The position numbers were made by a program, and so were the translations under genes. Below are positions 48,752-53,387 of a stretch of 53,387 nt of DNA, one piece after another. This DNA is from an uncultured Lachnospiraceae bacterium. GTDB lineage: Bacteria; Bacillota; Clostridia; Lachnospirales; Lachnospiraceae. Where the stretch lies: assembly GCA_900546325.1 (NCBI GenBank), contig URCR01000018.1, positions 1 through 53,387 on the forward strand, in the 5' to 3' direction. The notes under the pieces were generated by a model. That model saw only the letters and a list, made by a program, of their open reading frames with translations, was not told the origin of the DNA and made no database searches. Numbering within the stretch: position 1 is the first letter of the stretch; each line of letters opens with the position of its first letter.

Positions 48752-50527
48752 TTAATTGATGGAAATATGCAGTTTCTGCAGATCCTGCACTGCCCTTTTA
48801 CTCTCCATCAACCGCTGTAACCCCGCAATATCGGTCGGTTCTAAATTTCTTGTCGCCGTCTCGATACTGTTCTCTTTCACACGGATGATCGTCTCTTTGA
48901 GTGCTTTCTCCTGCTCACTTTTGGTCGTCAGCTCCCTGATCTTTGTGTGGAACAAAGATGCCACCTCCCGGTGCTCCTCCTCATCGGTGAAATGATTCAT
49001 AATTTTTGCCGGATTGACTTCGCCTTTCTCATACTGCTCATAGAGCAGGAGGGCAACCGTCCGGTAAAGCTCCGTCGTAAAGTCTTCCGGCGTAATATAT
49101 TTCCGGATCATTCCAAACAGTGATTCCTCCTCGATCATCCACGTCAGCAGAATCTTCTGTGACTGGAGCATGCCATCTTCTTTTTGCTGTTCTTTTCCAT
49201 GCGTCGTCCGCGGCCTTGCCACCGGTGACGCCATCCCTGACTGCACCGCCGCCTTTGCCACTAATTTGCGCAGACTGTCATATCCGATGTGGTAAGCTTC
49301 CGCCACCGCGTCGATATAGTTGTTGCGCTCGATTTCCTCCTCGAACTGTGCCAGTCTCTTTGCCGCCTCATAATAGAACTCTGTCTTTCCTTCCGGAGTA
49401 TGCATATCATATTGCCGCTCCAAAATCTCCAGACTGAACATGAAGCCGTTGCGAGCCTTCCCGATCCGCTGTTCAAATGCTTCTGCGCCAAGATTTTTGA
49501 TAAATTCATCCGGGTCCTTATACGGGTCCATCCGGATCACTTTTGCGCTGATCCCCGCCTCCTTCAAGATCGGTACTGCCCTAAGCGCCGCTTTTGTGCC
49601 GGCCTCATCACTGTCGTAAGTCAGGTAGACTTCACTGACATACCGCTTGATCAGAGAAGCATGTCCCGCAGTCAGTGCAGTTCCCAGGGAAGCGACCGCA
49701 TTGGTAAATCCTGCCTGATGAAGTGAGATCACATCCATATATCCCTCACAGATCAGAAAATACGGCTTTCTCGATGTGCGCGCCCGGTTCAACCCATAAA
49801 GATTCCGGCTCTTATCAAAGATCAGCGTCTCCGGCGAGTTGAGATATTTGGGCTTCCCATCGCCCATGACCCTTCCGCCAAAACCGATGACACGGTTATT
49901 CGCATCCATGATCGGAAACATGACACGGTTCCAGAATTTATCATAGATCCCGTGTTTTTCATCCGTATTGATGAGTCCTGCCTGTCGGATCAGATCGTCC
50001 GAATATCCCTTTGCCCTGAGAAATTTATACAGATCATCACTGTACTTGTTGGAATATCCAAGTCCGAACTGTGTGATCGTTGTGTCGTTAAGCCCTCTGT
50101 CTGTCAGATAACGGTATGCGTGTTCACCGTTTTTCCCCTTTAATTGTGAGTAGAAATACCGTGCCGCAAGCTTGTTCATCTCCAGGAGCGTATTCTTTAG
50201 ATTTGCCTTTTCTTTTGCCTCCTTAGAATATTCTGCCTCCGGAAGTTCGACCCCTGCGCGCTCCGCAAGCATTTTCAGTGCTTCCACAAACGAATAATTC
50301 TCATATTCCATAATAAATGTAAAGACATTGCCTCCTGCCCCGCAGCCGAAGCAGTAGTACATCTGTTTATCCCTGCTCACAGAAAATGACGGGGACTTCT
50401 CACTGTGAAACGGACAAAGCCCGAAATAAGAACTTCCCTTTTTCTGCAACTTCACATAGCCGGAAATCACATCTACAATATCATTTTTCATGCGGACTTC
50501 TTCCACGATGTCTTCTGAATAATACAT
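48752..50527 (-). CDS. dnaG: DNA primase
   Basis: A 591-aa primase. The N-terminal zinc site is CPFHSEKSPSF plus YYCFGCGAGG (C-x2-H and C-x2-C). The TOPRIM core has LICEGYMDVISLHQAGF and YLTYDSDEAGTKAA. The C-terminal part, from about 430, binds the DnaB/DnaC helicase and is less conserved. It makes RNA primers for lagging-strand synthesis. The start at 50527 has AAAGGGGG upstream. Confidence 0.97.
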   Translation of the reverse strand: MYYSEDIVEEVRMKNDIVDVISGYVKLQKKGSSYFGLCPFHSEKSPSFSVSRDKQMYYCFGCGAGGNVFTFIMEYENYSFVEALKMLAERAGVELPEAEYSKEAKEKANLKNTLLEMNKLAARYFYSQLKGKNGEHAYRYLTDRGLNDTTITQFGLGYSNKYSDDLYKFLRAKGYSDDLIRQAGLINTDEKHGIYDKFWNRVMFPIMDANNRVIGFGGRVMGDGKPKYLNSPETLIFDKSRNLYGLNRARTSRKPYFLICEGYMDVISLHQAGFTNAVASLGTALTAGHASLIKRYVSEVYLTYDSDEAGTKAALRAVPILKEAGISAKVIRMDPYKDPDEFIKNLGAEAFEQRIGKARNGFMFSLEILERQYDMHTPEGKTEFYYEAAKRLAQFEEEIERNNYIDAVAEAYHIGYDSLRKLVAKAAVQSGMASPVARPRTTHGKEQQKEDGMLQSQKILLTWMIEEESLFGMIRKYITPEDFTTELYRTVALLLYEQYEKGEVNPAKIMNHFTDEEEHREVASLFHTKIRELTTKSEQEKALKETIIRVKENSIETATRNLEPTDIAGLQRLMESKRAVQDLQKLHISIN

Positions 50528-50598
50528 GATTTCCCCCTTTCCAAAACTGTCTCAAAATCCTTACGTTATAAATATTCGACAAAACTTTCTCATTTCCT

Positions 50599-51606
50599 TT
50601 AAATTTTCCAAGATTCTGGAATAAAAATTTCCTGATAGTGTTTTACCGCATACAAATCGGTCATTCCTGCAATAAAATCGCAGACATTCTGCTCTTTTCC
50701 TCCCTCTCCCCGCTCGATCCTGTCTTTATATTTTGCGGGAAGTTCCAAGATATGCTCTATGTAGTACATATAAAGCTGCTCCACAAGGTGTACGGCCTTC
50801 TTCTCCTCCGTCTTTGCGCTGGAATTCTGGTAGACCTCCGCAAACATAAATTTTCGAAGCTCCGCAGTCGCCTCCCCGATCTCCGCGGACATCCGGATTT
50901 CCGGGCAGTCCATGCTCTGTGTGATCACATCGTGGATCATTGTATTCATCCGCCGTCTGGAAGAATCTCCGAGTGTCTTTCGAAGCTCCTTTGGGATGCT
51001 CTCCTCCGTCAGGATTCCTCCGCGGATCGCATCGTCTGTATCGTGTGCAATATAGGCTATTTTATCTGACAGTCTTACAATCTGTCCCTCCAGAGTGGAT
51101 GGCCTCCCTGCTGTCTTGTGATTTAAAATACCGTCCCGCACTTCCTTTGTAAGATTCAGGCCTTGCCCCTGATTTTCCAGCACTTCCACGACCCGGACAC
51201 TCTGCTCATTGTGACGGAACCCGTTGGGACAAACCCGGTTCAGCGCCCGTTCTCCGGCATGTCCATACGGCGTGTGCCCAAGATCATGTCCAAGTGCGAT
51301 CGCCTCGGTCAGATCCTCATTGAGCCGCAGTGCCTTGGCGATCGTCCGGGCATTCTGTGATACTTCCAGCGTATGTGTCAGCCTTGTCCGGTAATGATCT
51401 CCTTTCGGCATCAAAAATACCTGTGTTTTCTGTTTCAATCTCCGAAACGCCTTGCAATGTAAGATCCGGTCTCTGTCTCTTTGATATACCGGGCGGATAT
51501 CACATGGCTCCTCTTCTTTGTCACGCCCTTTTGAATTTATGCTCATCGCCGCGTAAGGACTTAGATACTCCAGCTCTCTTTGTTCCATCTGCTCTCTGAT
51601 CGTCAT
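50599..51606 (-). CDS. dgt: dGTPase-like deoxynucleoside triphosphate triphosphohydrolase
   Basis: A 335-aa HD-domain enzyme that splits dNTPs to nucleoside and triphosphate. The H...HD...D metal site is visible in RTRLTHTLEVSQ, ALGHDLGHTPYGHAGE and SDKIAYIAHDTDD. The short form is typical of Clostridia, where it is next to dnaG. It starts 12 bp after the PPK2 gene and 71 bp before dnaG, so it is in the same run. Confidence 0.94.
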   Translation of the reverse strand: MTIREQMEQRELEYLSPYAAMSINSKGRDKEEEPCDIRPVYQRDRDRILHCKAFRRLKQKTQVFLMPKGDHYRTRLTHTLEVSQNARTIAKALRLNEDLTEAIALGHDLGHTPYGHAGERALNRVCPNGFRHNEQSVRVVEVLENQGQGLNLTKEVRDGILNHKTAGRPSTLEGQIVRLSDKIAYIAHDTDDAIRGGILTEESIPKELRKTLGDSSRRRMNTMIHDVITQSMDCPEIRMSAEIGEATAELRKFMFAEVYQNSSAKTEEKKAVHLVEQLYMYYIEHILELPAKYKDRIERGEGGKEQNVCDFIAGMTDLYAVKHYQEIFIPESWKI

Positions 51607-51618
51607 CTGTCCACCTTC

Positions 51619-53121
51619 TTATCTGCTCTCTAATTTCTTCTCGATTGCTTCGATCACTGCTTCCAGCACTTTGATCCTCGCATAGTATTTACAGTTTCCT
51701 TCCACGATCACCCACGGCGCTTCCGGTGTGGATGTACGGATCAGCATCTCATTGACCGCCTCCTCATAGGCATCCCATTTTTCTCTGTTGCGCCAGTCTT
51801 CCTCCGTGATCTTCCACTGTTTTTCCGGGTTTTGCTGCCGCTCTTCAAACCGCTTTCTCTGCTCTTCTTTGTCAATCTGCATCCAGAATTTCAGCACGAT
51901 CGCACCGGACTGCACAAACTGCGCCTCCATATCGTTGATTTCTTTAAAGGCTCTCTGCCACTCCTTCTTCGTGCAGAACCCTTCAATCCGCTCCACCATG
52001 ACCCTTCCATACCATGTCCGGTCATAGACCGCCACATGTCCTTTCTTCGGCACATTCTTCCAGAACCGCCAGAGATAATGATGTGCCTTCTCATAGTCGT
52101 TTGGCGCAGCGGTCGTATTTACCGTATATCCTCTCGGATCCATTTTTTCCGTCAGGCGCTTGATCGCTCCTCCTTTTCCTCCTGCATCCCACCCTTCAAA
52201 TCCGATGATCACCGGAATCTGTCTGCGGTACAGTTCCCCATGCAGTTTTCTGATCTTCTTTTGCAGTTTCTTTTTCTTCTTATGATACTCTTTCTCCGTA
52301 TAACTTTTCGTCAGATCCACTTTCGCAAGCACCGACTCCTCCAGCTCCCGGTTTTCCCATGTTTCTGCCTCTCCCGGATCTTGTGAAATTTCTCTCTCAG
52401 CTTCTGTTTTCTTCTCAGCAACCGCTTCCTTGAGCGCTTCGATCACAGTTGTGTAGATCTTGACTGTGGCAAACCTGCGGTCTGTCGCTTCCACGATCGT
52501 CCACGGTGCATAGTCTGTATCAGTCTTCTGAAGCGCCTCTTCGATCATCCGCGCATAGACTTCGTACTGTTCATTTTTCTCCCAGTCTTCCTGTGACACT
52601 CTCCATGCAGTTTCCTTTGACTCCAGAAGTTTCTCGAACCGCTTTTTCTGTTCTTTCTGATCGATCGCAAGAAACAGTTTGATCATCACAGCGCCGCCTT
52701 CTGTCAGCTGTTCTTCAAACGAGCAGATTGCGGCATAGGAATCCTCCAGTTCCTCCTTCTCTGTGTTTCCCGAAAAACGGTCTGTGAGCACTCTTCGATA
52801 CCAGCTCGTATCATAAATCGCAATGTTTCCGTTTTCCGGTGTCTTAATCCAGAATCTCCAAAGGAACGGATATTTCTGTTCTTCTTCTGTTTCCCCGGTG
52901 ATTGCATGGACACGGAAGCCTCTTGGATCCAGCGCTTGTATGAGTTTCCCGATCTGGACACCCTTTCCCGATGCCCCGAATCCCTCCAGCACGATCATCA
53001 CAGGAATCTTGTACGCGTGGCATTCCCTCTGCAGCCTGCCAAGCTCCAGTTCCAGTGCTTCCATCTTCTCGCGGTAGGATTGTTTTTCCAGTTTCTTTGT
53101 CAAATCAATTTTCTCCAACAT
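51619..53121 (-). CDS. pap: Two-domain polyphosphate kinase 2 (polyphosphate:AMP phosphotransferase)
   Basis: A 500-aa protein with two PPK2 domains. The C-terminal one has intact motifs: Walker A GWDAGGKGGAIKRL at about 301-314, Walker B YDRTWYGRVMVERI and the lid region. The N-terminal one has GFGASGKGVQ and YDTSWYRRVL, similar but with a changed Walker A, so it may be structural. Class II PPK2 fusions transfer phosphate from polyphosphate to AMP to give ADP. The ATG follows AGGAGG. It is the first gene of the dgt-dnaG-rpoD run, placing polyphosphate use next to replication and transcription genes. Confidence 0.93.
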   Translation of the reverse strand: MLEKIDLTKKLEKQSYREKMEALELELGRLQRECHAYKIPVMIVLEGFGASGKGVQIGKLIQALDPRGFRVHAITGETEEEQKYPFLWRFWIKTPENGNIAIYDTSWYRRVLTDRFSGNTEKEELEDSYAAICSFEEQLTEGGAVMIKLFLAIDQKEQKKRFEKLLESKETAWRVSQEDWEKNEQYEVYARMIEEALQKTDTDYAPWTIVEATDRRFATVKIYTTVIEALKEAVAEKKTEAEREISQDPGEAETWENRELEESVLAKVDLTKSYTEKEYHKKKKKLQKKIRKLHGELYRRQIPVIIGFEGWDAGGKGGAIKRLTEKMDPRGYTVNTTAAPNDYEKAHHYLWRFWKNVPKKGHVAVYDRTWYGRVMVERIEGFCTKKEWQRAFKEINDMEAQFVQSGAIVLKFWMQIDKEEQRKRFEERQQNPEKQWKITEEDWRNREKWDAYEEAVNEMLIRTSTPEAPWVIVEGNCKYYARIKVLEAVIEAIEKKLESR

Positions 53122-53290
53122 ACAAGATTCCTCCTTATACTGTTATTTATTTGTACTGCGCAGACAGATTATGCAGAAACTAAGCAAAAAGGAACTATAC
53201 ATCTCTGTACAATTCCTTCCTCTGCCACTCCTCTCTTTACACTGCCTGCCGCGCGCCTTTATCACAGATTTTCTTATTCTGTAATATGAT

Positions 53291-53322
53291 AAAAAGGCAT
53301 TTACAGCTACCTGTAAATGCCT
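53291..53322 (-). terminator. Terminator after the tRNA
   Basis: AGGCATTTACAG and CTGTAAATGCCT form a perfect 12-bp stem with a 4-nt loop (53295-53322), followed on the minus strand by TTTTTATC. Confidence 0.9.
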
Positions 53323-53326
53323 GACA

Positions 53327-53387
53327 TGCAGGAGATGGGACTTGAACCCACACGATCGCATTGATCACAAGATCCTTAGTCTTGCTC
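53327..53387 (-). tRNA. tRNA-Leu (anticodon AAG), partial
   Basis: The minus strand shows the 3' 61 nt of a class II tRNA: anticodon stem CAAGA/TCTTG around the loop CTAAGGA, giving anticodon AAG. A long variable arm (TGATCAATGCGATCG) points to tRNA-Leu, and the T-arm TGGGTTCAAGTCCCA and acceptor strand CTCCTGC plus discriminator A follow. The CCA is not encoded. The D-arm and 5' acceptor strand lie beyond the window. Confidence 0.9.

Noticed and set aside
1..53387. CRISPR arrays, rRNA genes and riboswitches
   Set aside because: No regularly spaced repeats, no rRNA-like sequence and no recognisable aptamer were seen. The only RNA gene found is the partial tRNA-Leu.

Overview
The window reads as the chromosome of an anaerobic, spore-forming Firmicute of class Clostridia, most likely family Lachnospiraceae. 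Reasons: spoIVA is present; the core-gene sets (DUF512 protein-der-plsY-gpsA and dgt-dnaG-rpoD-trmK-Nif3-nucleoside kinase) are ones I associate with that family; a PotC-PotD fusion and a long-form Prs are present; ribosome binding sites are strong AGGAGG types; and GC content looks moderate. Most genes lie on the minus strand. No species can be named from sequence alone.

Region 1 (1-4171) is the end portion of an integrated element. It holds a plasmid-type parM with an in-frame UGA, a small partner gene running off the window, three uncharacterised small genes, two XRE-type regulators with repeat-rich control regions, and one more small gene. Its edge at about 4171 cuts an ABC-transporter ATPase gene exactly at the Walker B motif, so the rest of that gene should lie beyond the far end of the element, left of this window.

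Region 2 (4163-14034) is chromosomal cell-envelope and signalling DNA. It has a two-component pair linked to the broken ABC transporter, then a minus-strand run of a VTC-type polyphosphate polymerase, a DUF4956 membrane protein, a Cthe_2159-like secreted beta-helix lipoprotein, a glycosyltransferase fused to GtrA, a phosphodiester glycosidase and a small membrane protein. A second two-component pair sits just upstream. I read this as a surface-polymer or polyphosphate locus.

Region 3 (14109-28355) has spoIVA at one end and gpsA-plsY-der-DUF512 at the other. Between them lies about 8 kb of accessory genes: a formate/nitrite-type channel, an XRE regulator, RNase HI, a soluble VirD4/TraG-like ATPase, an extra ClpP, several unknown proteins and an ECF-like sigma factor fused to a membrane anchor and external domain. 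Two pairs of near-identical promoters tie the block together. One pair resembles ECF promoters (AAAAC-17-TGTC, each 38 nt before its start codon). The other pair is SigA-like (TTGAAY-17-TATAAT) with a shared 20-bp upstream element that also occurs, as an inverted pair, at the XRE gene.

Region 4 (28500-43300) is mainly housekeeping: prs, a Cof-type phosphatase, a decayed NTF2-like/LytTR gene, a polysaccharide deacetylase, yajC-tgt, an L,D-transpeptidase, aroC, and a spermidine/putrescine uptake operon (XRE-cupin regulator, potA, potB, fused potC-potD) ending in an RluA-type pseudouridine synthase.

Region 5 (43388-53387) is a long minus-strand macromolecular-synthesis run: a two-domain PPK2-type polyphosphate:AMP phosphotransferase, a dNTPase, dnaG, rpoD, trmK, a Nif3-like protein, a nucleoside kinase and a glycerophosphodiesterase. 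A partial tRNA-Leu(AAG) with its terminator closes the window. The window thus encodes both a candidate polyphosphate-making enzyme (VTC) and a candidate polyphosphate-using one (PPK2).
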